Shown here: piece by piece, positions 1 to 8,273 of the stretch
Position numbering within the stretch: position 1 is the first letter of the stretch
How the letters are laid out: each line of letters begins with the position of its first letter
Origin: a virus
Direction: 5' to 3' (one strand)
Length of the DNA stretch: 24,784 nucleotides
IMG/VR virus record: IMGVR_UViG_3300009509_000102
Span: 1 to 24,784 of that record
The notes under the pieces: generated by a model
Seen by the model: only the letters and a program-made list of their open reading frames with translations
What the model was told of the DNA's origin: nothing
Databases searched by the model: none
Translations under genes and position numbers: made by a program

Positions 1-2435
1 ATAGGAAGTTTTGCCATAAAGTTACCAAAACCAGTATTAGTCATTGCCATAGTACCAAGAGTAACAGGAGAAGTCTTTGCATCCCCAGCAAGATAAGCAG
101 TAATACTACCAGAGCTTTGAGCTACTCCAAAGAGAAAGATTCCACGCCATCCCCATTTATTGCCAAGCTCCTTCCAAAGATCAGAAATAATAACATAATT
201 ATCAATAGCTGTATTACTACCAGCGGAATCGACATCACTATAACTATTACATTCAAGATGATATAATCGACCATCAGTACCTCCACCATATTGTAGGTAC
301 TGAGCACTTCCACCAACCACTACAGCGCCACTTACTACATCAACTCCACGATACCAAGGTCCAGCCCACTTCCTATTCATTGTATCAAAGATAAACTCAG
401 TAATAGTAGGAGTAGAACCGCTGTAAATAATTAGATGATACTCTCCACGAAGTCTATCATACCAAGCTCTGGAGTCATCTAAATAGCCATCCTTAACAGC
501 TTCTGAATACGAGGGATCAAAGTAGTTATCAATATCACTGCTAATCTTAAATACCTTAATTCCATCACAAGCATAGACTCCATCATATGACTGAAAGAGG
601 ACAGCGTGTTGAAGAACTTGTCTACCTTCCTGGGCAGGAACTATCATCCTAACTAACTGAATCGTCTCAGGAGCAGGACAGCCAACTGTATCATCTACTA
701 ATAATGTACCAAAGGTCTCTGGACTTTCTCCCTCCATCATCCATACTTCAGTACGCTTAAATACAAGAGCTTCATTATAGAAGTTGACGGCTCCTGTAAT
801 CTTATCTTTATCTCCAAAGGTGACACGTGGCTGGACAGAGCTAGTATTGCCTCCAGAAAGTATAAAGGGATTCTTGTACTCACTATAGTCACCAGTATTA
901 GGAGCGTCCTCACGACCAAAGAGAAAGAGAAACTGCTTAAAATTAAGGCAGCAGGTATAGTTCTTGATCACCTTAGGAGCGGGAATCCCCTTAACTCTCC
1001 ATATCCGCATCTCATCATTGGTATCATTGTAACACTTAGCACTAAAGATTAGTTTATACCAGAACATAGGAACTGGCTTACCGCCAACAACATGGAGTCT
1101 AACAGTCGTACCCATATCATCAAAACGAATCTCTCCACTTTGATTCAGTGTTTTGCTGTTAGCAGAAGTCCCATCCTTCAAGTTAGTCCCAGTGGTATAA
1201 CTAGTCCATGCAGTCCCATTCCAATACTGAACAGTCAAGGTTGAAGCACCACCATCATTATTATAATTACTAACAATATCAATAACGATACCAGTCACAC
1301 GGATTGGAAACCCAATATAAATAGCATCACCAGCAGCTATATCGGTATCAGCAGTAGTATCTGTGAATCTTGCAACTGTCCCAAGCGACTCACTAGCAAC
1401 CTCAGCAACAAAGTCAACATATCGAGTATCTGTAGCATCGTACCATAGAAAGCCAGAGGGAGTTATATAATCACCTGAGGTAACATCCTTAATAGCGGCC
1501 CAAGGCTTAGTTACTGTCACCTTAAGAATATCAACAGCATCTAGTAGTGCAGAAGTAGTTATACGATACCAGAACAAAGTATAACCATTAATTTTTCTAG
1601 GAGCCTCAGTGCCATCAAATGTCCATGTCATAGAACCATCAATAGCAAGAGTAGCACCTCCAGACGCAGTATTATCAGTAACAGTAAGAGCAGACCAAGC
1701 TGAACCAGTCCATTTCTGGATTGTTATAGTTGCCGTATTATTGTTAACAGAAGTACCAAGATCAAAGACGATTCCTTCGATTGGCTGCCAGTAGCCAACA
1801 TAGAAAGCATTCACATTATCAGTAGTAAGAGTGTCAAGAGTAAATGTAGCCTTAGTATCAGTATCTTCATCCATCACTTCATCTGTGTAGATATAGAATG
1901 TCTTTCCATCTTCGGCTGAGCTAGTCGTAGCATTATCAATATCATTACCAACTAGAAAGCCAGCACAGTAAGGAGAAGATCCAGCGTAAGCTATTAGATC
2001 TTTACTATTACAGCCAACAGCTATATCCTCAATAGAACAGAACGATGGAATACTACCACCAGCAGTGAACGTGAATAAAGAGGAACCAAGACTACCAGCA
2101 CCATTACTGGCCTCGGGAACTGAGTCAGCCTTATATAACTTTCGCTCATCTGTCACAGCATAGACATCTTGATAATCAGTCTGGGCACGCTGGTAAAGAT
2201 GCTGCCATATCTTATCCACATCAGCACCACTACCAACAGCAGTTCCATTAAATCTCCTTGCTCCATTCCTGGTCTCAAGTCCTGCTCCCATCTTCATATA
2301 CCGCATATTATATAGGGAGACAAAGTTACTAGTACCAGCAAGGAATCCAGGAACACTCGTAATCAAGCGACCAAGGAACAGCTGATCCTCATACCCAGTA
2401 TCATCCAAGAAATTTTCATGATCTTGTAATGGCAT
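1..2435 (-). CDS. Tail hub / DNA-stabilisation-like virion protein (C-terminus beyond window)
   Basis: The frame is open from an ATG at 2435 to the left edge, giving at least 811 residues without a stop, so the gene is partial. Its start overlaps the stop of the adaptor gene by one base (TAATG). The N-terminus has an NMRYMK...GLETRNGARRF segment, resembling the 'N(M)R...G.x.xRxG' opening of P22 gp10-like DNA-stabilisation and hub proteins. Around residues 505-620 there is FLFGRED, then a VTFGDKDKITG / LVFKRTEVWMMEG block, VGCPAPETI and LFQSYDGVYACDG, the pattern of beta-propeller-type phage hub or stopper proteins. Two beta-rich repeats precede it, each with a tryptophan-centred 'WTGSAWSALTV' or 'WNGTAWTSYTT' motif (about residues 235-245 and 400-410), like carbohydrate-binding-type sandwiches. 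The position after the adaptor supports a neck or tail-hub role. The exact family is an inference. Confidence 0.85.
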   Translation of the reverse strand, partial: MPLQDHENFLDDTGYEDQLFLGRLITSVPGFLAGTSNFVSLYNMRYMKMGAGLETRNGARRFNGTAVGSGADVDKIWQHLYQRAQTDYQDVYAVTDERKLYKADSVPEASNGAGSLGSSLFTFTAGGSIPSFCSIEDIAVGCNSKDLIAYAGSSPYCAGFLVGNDIDNATTSSAEDGKTFYIYTDEVMDEDTDTKATFTLDTLTTDNVNAFYVGYWQPIEGIVFDLGTSVNNNTATITIQKWTGSAWSALTVTDNTASGGATLAIDGSMTWTFDGTEAPRKINGYTLFWYRITTSALLDAVDILKVTVTKPWAAIKDVTSGDYITPSGFLWYDATDTRYVDFVAEVASESLGTVARFTDTTADTDIAAGDAIYIGFPIRVTGIVIDIVSNYNNDGGASTLTVQYWNGTAWTSYTTGTNLKDGTSANSKTLNQSGEIRFDDMGTTVRLHVVGGKPVPMFWYKLIFSAKCYNDTNDEMRIWRVKGIPAPKVIKNYTCCLNFKQFLFLFGREDAPNTGDYSEYKNPFILSGGNTSSVQPRVTFGDKDKITGAVNFYNEALVFKRTEVWMMEGESPETFGTLLVDDTVGCPAPETIQLVRMIVPAQEGRQVLQHAVLFQSYDGVYACDGIKVFKISSDIDNYFDPSYSEAVKDGYLDDSRAWYDRLRGEYHLIIYSGSTPTITEFIFDTMNRKWAGPWYRGVDVVSGAVVVGGSAQYLQYGGGTDGRLYHLECNSYSDVDSAGSNTAIDNYVIISDLWKELGNKWGWRGIFLFGVAQSSGSITAYLAGDAKTSPVTLGTMAMTNTGFGNFMAKLP

Positions 2436-3289
2436 TAGTCATCATTCCTCATGTAGACACCACGGGCTTTCTGTTTCTGTCGATTCTCAATATAATCCAT
2501 GAGATCAAGTTCCAACTTACGATACCAAGTTATAAAGCGATCAAGCTTATTAAACTGAGCAACATCACCTTGGAGACATCTAATAGCAGCTCCGTAAGCA
2601 ACTATCTCATTATGACCAGGGGGAAGCTCAGACTCAGTAGCATACACAGATGTAGCATCTGGGGTAGTTGTGAAGTCAACAGTAGCAACACGTGTACCGC
2701 CAGCGAAATCAGTAATCTGCGCTCTCTCTCCTGCACCAGTACCAGATTTAAGTATGAGCCAGGAGAGATTATAGTAGTCATCTCTAACATCTGGCGGAGG
2801 AGAACTTGCAAAAGTCAAAGTAGTATCAGCACCAGCAGAGGCAGTTCCTTTAAGGAGAAGAGCAGGCCGCTTGGTATAATATAGACGAATGCTTTCACTG
2901 TAACTCTCAGAATTGATGTAAATATAGTTACCACCAATCCAATAGCCGAGTTGCAGATTGCGAGCAAAGGACACTCCAATAGCACTATAAGCACGTCGCT
3001 GCACTACAATAGGCTCAATAGGACGTCCATCAGTATCAGTCACATGGAGAATCTCCATCAACTCAGGCATAGTAGGAAGAGTAAAGATAGTATATTCCCA
3101 CTCAGATGAACCTGGAGTAAGTGTAGTATGCTCTTCGAAGTATCCTTCATTAACCTGCATAACCCTATTGCAGATTTGTTCGTACGACCGATTGATAGCT
3201 CTCAACCTCTTACTTGCATCCCACATAGAAGCTGTAGTATCATGAATTAGATCTTGCAAACATTCATCTATTTGGGCCGCATCACGCAT
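2435..3289 (-). CDS. Head-tail adaptor (P22 gp4 / tail-accessory-like), 284 aa
   Basis: This protein probably binds under the portal and connects the filled head to the tail. The N-terminal half is helical (DECLQDLIHDTTASMWDA, then a RAINRSYEQICNRV helix), followed by a beta-rich middle with YFEEHTT...WEYTIFTLP and MELMEILHV-like strands, and a C-terminal helix with ELPPGHNEIVAYGAAIRCL and a long charged tail. That layout matches head-tail connector proteins of short-tailed phages. The ATG has an ideal SD (AAGGAGGG, 4-5 nt away). The stop overlaps the start of the hub-like gene by one base. Gene order (143-aa protein, adaptor, hub) is typical of the neck module. Assignment rests on layout and motif resemblance, not on a database match. 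Confidence 0.8.
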   Translation of the reverse strand: MRDAAQIDECLQDLIHDTTASMWDASKRLRAINRSYEQICNRVMQVNEGYFEEHTTLTPGSSEWEYTIFTLPTMPELMEILHVTDTDGRPIEPIVVQRRAYSAIGVSFARNLQLGYWIGGNYIYINSESYSESIRLYYTKRPALLLKGTASAGADTTLTFASSPPPDVRDDYYNLSWLILKSGTGAGERAQITDFAGGTRVATVDFTTTPDATSVYATESELPPGHNEIVAYGAAIRCLQGDVAQFNKLDRFITWYRKLELDLMDYIENRQKQKARGVYMRNDD

Positions 3290-3397
3290 ATTACCCTCCT
3301 TATGATGGGCTGCCAGAGATAACGCTCATAACGAGTAAACCAAAGTCTACCTCTACCATTGACAAGGCAGTATAGATTCATAGGATGCAGTCCATGA

Positions 3398-3829
3398 TTA
3401 ACGTATGATAATGCCCTTTGGTTTCTGATACTCTTTCTCAGTCCTAACACCAATAGGCTTTTGAGTGAGCCTCTGCATGAGCTTTTCATCGTGCGCCGCC
3501 TCATGAGCTATCTGCTCGTTTTTAGCTTCCCATGCTTCCTGCTGTGCCCTATCCTGCTCTTCCAACATATTGATGATAGACTTAATTCCTATCTTATGCG
3601 CATCGCCAGCTCTGAGAATACCAAAGACTCTTTCAGTTAATGGTTCATAACGATGACCAGGTCCAACTATGAGAACTCGCTGCTTCTTACCATACCTATT
3701 CTTCCACCATATTTCCCAACGATTTCTTTTTTCATTCCACTTAAAGGACAAGTCACGGTCAATCTGCTTCAGTCTCTTATTGTAACCAGCAGGAACATTA
3801 GGACGAACGACTCTCTTAACCGTACCCAC
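3398..3829 (-). CDS. 143-aa basic/charged phage protein of unknown function
   Basis: The gene starts at GTG, 2 nt after the TAG stop of the 750-aa gene, with GGAGGT inside the last codons of that gene as SD. The first half is basic and tryptophan-rich, with LSFKWNEKRNRWEIWWKNRY around residues 28-47, reading like a small beta unit ('wn...rWeiw...r.gk'). The second half (about 85-130) is a charged helix with many E, Q, K and A. Small proteins of this pattern occur between capsid and adaptor genes of short-tailed phages, but I know no assigned function. A minor virion or assembly protein is the likeliest role. The 108 nt between its stop and the adaptor hold the adaptor SD and no convincing gene. 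Confidence 0.8.
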   Translation of the reverse strand: MGTVKRVVRPNVPAGYNKRLKQIDRDLSFKWNEKRNRWEIWWKNRYGKKQRVLIVGPGHRYEPLTERVFGILRAGDAHKIGIKSIINMLEEQDRAQQEAWEAKNEQIAHEAAHDEKLMQRLTQKPIGVRTEKEYQKPKGIIIR

Positions 3830-3831
3830 AA

Positions 3832-6084
3832 CTACCTCCAGGCTCTCTTCTTGAACGCTTCAAATGCTTTCTTGATATTGGACTCCGTAGGCTCACCAAG
3901 AACTGAGAATGTACTTCCTGTCACCTTATCTGTAAATAGGTGCATATCAGGAATCTTTCCCATTCCTTGCTGTGGCCCATTGTATATAATGCCAAGAGAG
4001 TCAGCTATCTTCTTAAGCCCTCTCATCTTCCTTCCAGCATACTCCTTGACAACATCTCTAAATCTTCCCACCTCTTCATCAATAATATCAAACTTGGACA
4101 TATGAGGAGGACGTCCAGCAGGAGAGCTAAGACCAGGCAACTCAATCTGCTCTCTCCATGTACCACCAGGAGACATCTCCATTATGGGTAGTTCCTGAAA
4201 TTCTTGCTGTCCCATCAACTCTTGTCTTGCTAATTCCCGCTCACCAATCTCAAGACCAACCTTAGGGGGAGTAGATAGTGGCGTAGGACTAGCAGCTCCC
4301 CTACTTCGTAGTTCGTCCATTATATCATCTAATCTATTCTGCCAATACTCTATATCAGACTGGCCAAGATTACCACCCTTGAGGAATCCTTTAGCAGCCT
4401 CCATCTCTTGGAAAAGTTCTTGATTACCCATGAATCTTGGTTGTATTACTCCCTGCGATGGAGACGCTGGATTCTCTATCTTTATCCCATATCTTGTTGG
4501 AGTATCTTTTAACCACTGAGGATGTCCCTTAATATCCATAGCCCTAGTAGGATCAAACGTCCCCTCCTCAAATCCAGCCATTAACCTCCTAGCAAGTCTA
4601 GCAGCAAACTCTTCCTGTTGAAACTTATTTAGATTCTCAGGAATATAAGGAACTTTTCCTTTTAACGTAACGTTATTCATAACTTGCAGTCTCTTCTTAA
4701 TCTTTTTGCCCCGTTTCTTAATCTTTTTGCTCCGTCCAGTTGCTGAGACCAATTTCTCTATTTCCCGTCTAACTAGAGGTTTAAAACTCCACCATCTACT
4801 TCTATCCGCCATTGTCACATTCCTTTTATCCATTATTCGAATATCTTCCCACTTAGGAATAGCTTCTAATGCTTTTCTAATATCACTGGGATCAAATAGT
4901 GGTTGGGACGGGAGAGGAGACTTGGCAGCAGTAGGTGATGTTCCAGGAGGTTGTGGAGACACTTGTCTTTTTGAACTAACACGCTCAAGAGGACGAAAAA
5001 CATCCTCGGCATTTGTTGGAGTAGTAGTAGGAACGCCTCCAAGATCTTCCCAAAAACTTGAAGACTTCAACATATCATCAGTTAGCTGTCCTTTATTCAA
5101 TAGCTCGACAGCCTTTTCACTCGCTTCAAAACTATTAAAATTGGGCCTAGCTCCATCTACCATATTCCAACGAGTTAATCCTACTAAGGATCGAAGTTGC
5201 GAACCAGCTGTGTGTTGTGGCTGTTGAGCAGCTGCAGCGGGATGATGTATACCAAGATCAAGTATCTTTGGTGCTCCACTTCTAGTCATAACAACATTCT
5301 TAGTTCCTATATCCCCAATCTCAAAGCCAAGTTCTCCCATTCTCTCAGCAAGCTCTTTAGCCCCTTTATACCAATTTATATATAATCTTCGCTGCTCCTC
5401 AATAGGTAGATGACGAATATCATCCCAATCAAGATGATCAATAGCTTCACTCATAAAATAACGGCCTTGACCAGGAGTGGTATACATCTTTGGCATATAC
5501 TTACGAAGAACAGGATCTGTATTAAATAGATACATTCCTGCCTTCTCTCCTGTTTTTCCATGTTCAGCCGCTAAAGTACCTAACATTCGTCGCTCACCCT
5601 CAGTAAAACCAGCCTTGACACCAGCGCCAGGGGCTTGTCCTTTGAATTTATAATACCGACCATATGCACCACCTTCAGGCTGAGAACCAGGAGGAGCTTC
5701 CCATAATCTTCCACGATACTTTGGGTCAAACCATTTCTCAACCTTCTGGATAATAGGAGTTCCCTTCTTAGTGAGCTCTCCTCTTTGAACTGCCTGAAAG
5801 ACTCTCTTAACACCAGGAATAGTACCTATCATCGGCTCATCTACTTCAAGGCCTATATCCTCTCCCTCTCTCAACTGTCTACCAATATCACGCCAATTTA
5901 ACTCACTCAACTTTGGCTTCTCCTCAAAAGCAGGATATAAAGCTCTATGAAGAGCAGCCTTGGGGCCAAAGTATTTAAAGACTTCAGGAGCTACTTCCTT
6001 GAGACCACTAGTAGTGGGTTCACTTCTCATGTAGTCTCTATAACCAGGACGCTTAGCTAATTCTTTTACAATATCATCAGCCAT
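3832..6084 (-). CDS. 750-aa virion-region protein with a protein-kinase-like domain
   Basis: I start at the ATG at 6084 (MADDIVKELAKRPGYRDYM). A longer reading from TTG at 6126 would begin inside a hairpin and has no SD. Residues ~145-290 look like a kinase fold. YYKFKG and EGERRML fit the beta3 lysine and helix C, MPKMYTTPGQGRYFMSEAID fits the strand-hinge region, and GDIGTKNVVM followed by PKILDLG matches the catalytic loop (D..xxxN, about D258 and N263) and the Mg-binding DFG as DLG (about D276). These are visible motifs; activity is not shown. The middle is proline- and serine-rich (low complexity), followed by a very basic stretch with a 7-residue repeat (KIKKRGK), then a helical C-terminus. 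Position between decoration and neck genes suggests a virion or internal protein. It could instead be a degenerate kinase fold used structurally. Confidence 0.85.
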   Translation of the reverse strand: MADDIVKELAKRPGYRDYMRSEPTTSGLKEVAPEVFKYFGPKAALHRALYPAFEEKPKLSELNWRDIGRQLREGEDIGLEVDEPMIGTIPGVKRVFQAVQRGELTKKGTPIIQKVEKWFDPKYRGRLWEAPPGSQPEGGAYGRYYKFKGQAPGAGVKAGFTEGERRMLGTLAAEHGKTGEKAGMYLFNTDPVLRKYMPKMYTTPGQGRYFMSEAIDHLDWDDIRHLPIEEQRRLYINWYKGAKELAERMGELGFEIGDIGTKNVVMTRSGAPKILDLGIHHPAAAAQQPQHTAGSQLRSLVGLTRWNMVDGARPNFNSFEASEKAVELLNKGQLTDDMLKSSSFWEDLGGVPTTTPTNAEDVFRPLERVSSKRQVSPQPPGTSPTAAKSPLPSQPLFDPSDIRKALEAIPKWEDIRIMDKRNVTMADRSRWWSFKPLVRREIEKLVSATGRSKKIKKRGKKIKKRLQVMNNVTLKGKVPYIPENLNKFQQEEFAARLARRLMAGFEEGTFDPTRAMDIKGHPQWLKDTPTRYGIKIENPASPSQGVIQPRFMGNQELFQEMEAAKGFLKGGNLGQSDIEYWQNRLDDIMDELRSRGAASPTPLSTPPKVGLEIGERELARQELMGQQEFQELPIMEMSPGGTWREQIELPGLSSPAGRPPHMSKFDIIDEEVGRFRDVVKEYAGRKMRGLKKIADSLGIIYNGPQQGMGKIPDMHLFTDKVTGSTFSVLGEPTESNIKKAFEAFKKRAWR
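4694..4730 (-). repeat. 16-bp direct repeat encoding a lysine/arginine-rich heptapeptide repeat
   Basis: The 16-mer TTCTTAATCTTTTTGC (plus strand) occurs at 4694-4709 and 4715-4730, a 21-nt period. It encodes consecutive KIKKRGK-type heptads inside the 750-aa kinase-like protein. The exact nucleotide match points to a recent small tandem duplication. The resulting basic patch could bind nucleic acid. Confidence 0.8.
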
Positions 6085-6113
6085 AGTATTATTCCAATAG
6101 GGGGGTCGAGCCA

Positions 6114-6155
6114 GGTAGCCAAGCAAGGAGGGGAACCTTTTATGACCTAGCTACC
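6114..6155 (-). other. Two-tier hairpin before the kinase-like gene
   Basis: GGTAGC (6114-6119) pairs with GCTACC (6150-6155), and inside it AAGG (6125-6128) pairs with CCTT (6136-6139). It lies between the stop of the 203-aa gene (6170) and the ATG at 6084 of the 750-aa gene. No T-run follows on the transcribed strand, so it is not a classic terminator. A processing site or translational control element is possible. Confidence 0.45.
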
Positions 6156-6169
6156 GGCCCGCCCGATTG

Positions 6170-6781
6170 TTAGCTGTCTACTCCAGTGTTAGTAGTTGGA
6201 GCATTGGATGTCCTCTTCCTAGTCCCCTCAGAAGCACCACCAAGAGTGTACTCCAACTCAAGGCCAATGAGACTGATTTCATTTGCAGACCCACTCATGG
6301 TATCACACTCAACAGCAATAGCCATTCCAAAATCAGCAGCGGCAATATCGTTCTGACTAGCAGACTCTTTCCACGCTGTAACTTCAAGAGTGTTCGCTGT
6401 TGTACTACAAGTATGAGCACCAAAAGTGATAGTCTCCTCAGTATTGGCAATAGCATCGCCCAGGGCTGCTTGCTTGGCAAAGAACTGATAGAATACCTTC
6501 CAGATTGGAGTGTCAGCGTCAGTAGATGTATGATGAAACCATATGCGGAACCTAATAGGCTCGTTCCTGTCAAGATCCCAGGGAATGGGAAGGAACGTAT
6601 AGATCTCATCTCCATCAGCAGCAATAGCCAACCCAGACAGTTCTGCCGCAGCAACCATCTCCTGAAAGACAGCAGCGCCAGCACCAAGAGACGCCAATCT
6701 ATCTACTGAGATTCCAAGAAAGTCAGCAGCAGGAATGAACGTCCTCTTGGTTCTCCATGCAATATTATAGTCTCGAATCAT
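6170..6781 (-). CDS. Probable capsid decoration / minor virion protein, 203 aa
   Basis: The gene follows the major capsid gene and begins with an ATG 6-7 nt after GAGGAGA. The sequence is mostly beta-strand with a WDLDRNEPIRFRIWFHH motif near residues 68-84, a FFAKQAALGDAIAN stretch, and ISLIGLELEY near 165-175. The pattern 'W.ld...p...r..w......d...W...Y' ending in 'E(I/V)xLxGLExEY' recurs in jelly-roll-like structural proteins encoded beside phage capsid genes. A head fibre or decoration protein on the capsid surface is therefore likely. This is an inference from position and pattern. The C-terminus is a loose Thr/Ser/Asn tail. Confidence 0.8.
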   Translation of the reverse strand: MIRDYNIAWRTKRTFIPAADFLGISVDRLASLGAGAAVFQEMVAAAELSGLAIAADGDEIYTFLPIPWDLDRNEPIRFRIWFHHTSTDADTPIWKVFYQFFAKQAALGDAIANTEETITFGAHTCSTTANTLEVTAWKESASQNDIAAADFGMAIAVECDTMSGSANEISLIGLELEYTLGGASEGTRKRTSNAPTTNTGVDS

Positions 6782-6806
6782 TGGTGTCTCCTCACCACAG
6801 TTGACC

Positions 6807-6844
6807 CCTCTAGAAGGAGGAGAATTAACTCCCCCAACTAGAGG
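6807..6844 (-). promoter_or_regulatory. Strong intergenic hairpin after the major capsid gene
   Basis: CCTCTAG (6807-6813) pairs with CTAGAGG (6838-6844), and within the loop GGAG/CTCC pair around AATTAA. It lies in the 77-nt gap between the capsid stop (6859) and the next start (6781). No run of U follows it on the transcript, so read-through is expected. A partial terminator, or a hairpin protecting the 3' end of abundant capsid mRNA, would fit the need for far more capsid than minor proteins. Confidence 0.5.
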
Positions 6845-6858
6845 ATACTAAGAGAAGG

Positions 6859-8268
6859 TTAGTAACTAATGTCGGTGAGAACGGCCTGAACATTACGCCG
6901 ACTACAGCCCAACTCCCAGTAACAGAAGAGGATGGCCTCATATGCGTCATATCCAGCAATCTTGGTAAGGATATGACCATCTTCTTCCATCCACTCCATA
7001 TCACTCATCATGTAAATCTGGAGAGCTGGTTCATAGAGGAACATCATCTCACCGTCAACCGCATCATTGTCAACGAACAGTGGAATGCCGTCAAACTCCA
7101 GGACTTTGAAACCACCATCCATGACCTTCCAGTCCACCCACCGTTTGTCAGCCTTTAACAGCTCGGCATACTTCCTACGGATAGCCCTAGTAGTCACCAT
7201 AGCTGTCGGCTGAAGAGCATTACCAGTATCGTCTGCCAACTGAGCCTCAACAGCGTCAACACACTCTTGCATCATCTCCGTAGTCAAAGCTCTCTGAGCA
7301 GCATATCTACCACTGGTATGGGAGAACACATTGGCCTTCCAGAACGAATATGTTGCTACCGGTAGTCCTTGAAGGCCAGCATCGTAGGTAAGGCCATAGT
7401 TGGTAGAGGTTAGTCCTGCAGTAGTAAAGACGGACCCAGGGTTAAGATCATTGACAATGCCGTGAAGTCCCATCATCTCATGACGAAGCACGGGGGCAGA
7501 GGAGGAAGCACCAGTACCAGATATAGTCGTAGTACCAGCCGCACTTCCCTTGATATACACAGTGCCAGCAGCCTCAGTTACTGAGGGGTCAGTCACGGTA
7601 ATTGTATCAGTAAGAGTACCTACGGTAACTGCAGAGGGCGCAAGATTACTGGCATCTACAGCAATGGTATTAGTACCACCACCAGTATAGACCACGACTG
7701 TAGAGTCCATACCAGTAGCTCCTTCGGGCATGATGTACTTGGAACCAAAGGTAGAGCCAAAACCAGCACCACCAGCAGCAGGAAGATAAGCCTTCTGAAG
7801 CTGGTATGCAGTACCACTATCAGTCACGCCCCATCTTGCAAGGATGCCATAGCCAGATCCCCAGAGCTGTCGATTGATGTCCTTGGAAACATCACGAATC
7901 AGCCCCTTCATTTCATAATCAATAGCTTTGGCAAATGCTCCCTTGTCAGTACGGGTAGCTTTGATAGTCGGACCAGACACGGTGATACGACCATAGTTGT
8001 ATTTCATGGGGACGATGGTTGTGATGACTTTCTGATAGCCAGCATCGGGAAGTGCCCCACCATCAGGGAGTGCCCTCGTCCCAAGGTTACGACCATAATG
8101 AGCTGCAATAGTAGCATCCTTGCCAGCAACATCCTCAGTATTCCTCTTCAACCGATTAAGGAGAACAGTAGCATTGTTGATCTGCTCTCTAATCGCAGGA
8201 AGATAGAAGGTCTTGAGAACGTAACTGTAGTTGCTCAATATCGCAGCCGTTGAACCAGTGTAAGCCAC
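6859..8268 (-). CDS. Major capsid protein (HK97-fold), 469 aa
   Basis: This is the main shell protein of the head. The start is a GTG at 8268, 8 nt after AGGAG. That SD lies inside the last codons of the scaffold gene, whose stop is a tandem TAATAG. The N-terminus (NYSYVLKTFYLPAIREQINN, ATVLLNRLKRN) resembles the N-arm region of HK97-fold capsids. MKYNYGRITVSGPTIKATRTD and the AIDYEMKGLIRDVSKDINRQLWGSG helix (about residues 87-135) are the spine-helix and adjoining strands common in short-tailed phage capsids. A Thr/Gly/Ala/Ser-rich beta insert (about 195-260) looks like a surface domain. The last third (MQECVDAVEAQLADDTG, DGIPLFVDNDAV) is the A-domain region. Position directly after the scaffold supports the call strongly. 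Confidence 0.95.
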   Translation of the reverse strand: MAYTGSTAAILSNYSYVLKTFYLPAIREQINNATVLLNRLKRNTEDVAGKDATIAAHYGRNLGTRALPDGGALPDAGYQKVITTIVPMKYNYGRITVSGPTIKATRTDKGAFAKAIDYEMKGLIRDVSKDINRQLWGSGYGILARWGVTDSGTAYQLQKAYLPAAGGAGFGSTFGSKYIMPEGATGMDSTVVVYTGGGTNTIAVDASNLAPSAVTVGTLTDTITVTDPSVTEAAGTVYIKGSAAGTTTISGTGASSSAPVLRHEMMGLHGIVNDLNPGSVFTTAGLTSTNYGLTYDAGLQGLPVATYSFWKANVFSHTSGRYAAQRALTTEMMQECVDAVEAQLADDTGNALQPTAMVTTRAIRRKYAELLKADKRWVDWKVMDGGFKVLEFDGIPLFVDNDAVDGEMMFLYEPALQIYMMSDMEWMEEDGHILTKIAGYDAYEAILFCYWELGCSRRNVQAVLTDISY

Positions 8269-8273
8269 TACTA

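Noticed and set aside
3268-3381. 37-aa ORF (begins MNLYCLVNGRG) between the 143-aa gene and the adaptor
   Set aside because: No SD precedes its ATG, and the interval is explained by the adaptor's leader and SD. It could be revisited if conserved.
6085-6126. 14-codon extension of the 750-aa protein from TTG at 6126
   Set aside because: It starts within a hairpin, has no SD and gives an unlikely Pro/Trp-rich leader.
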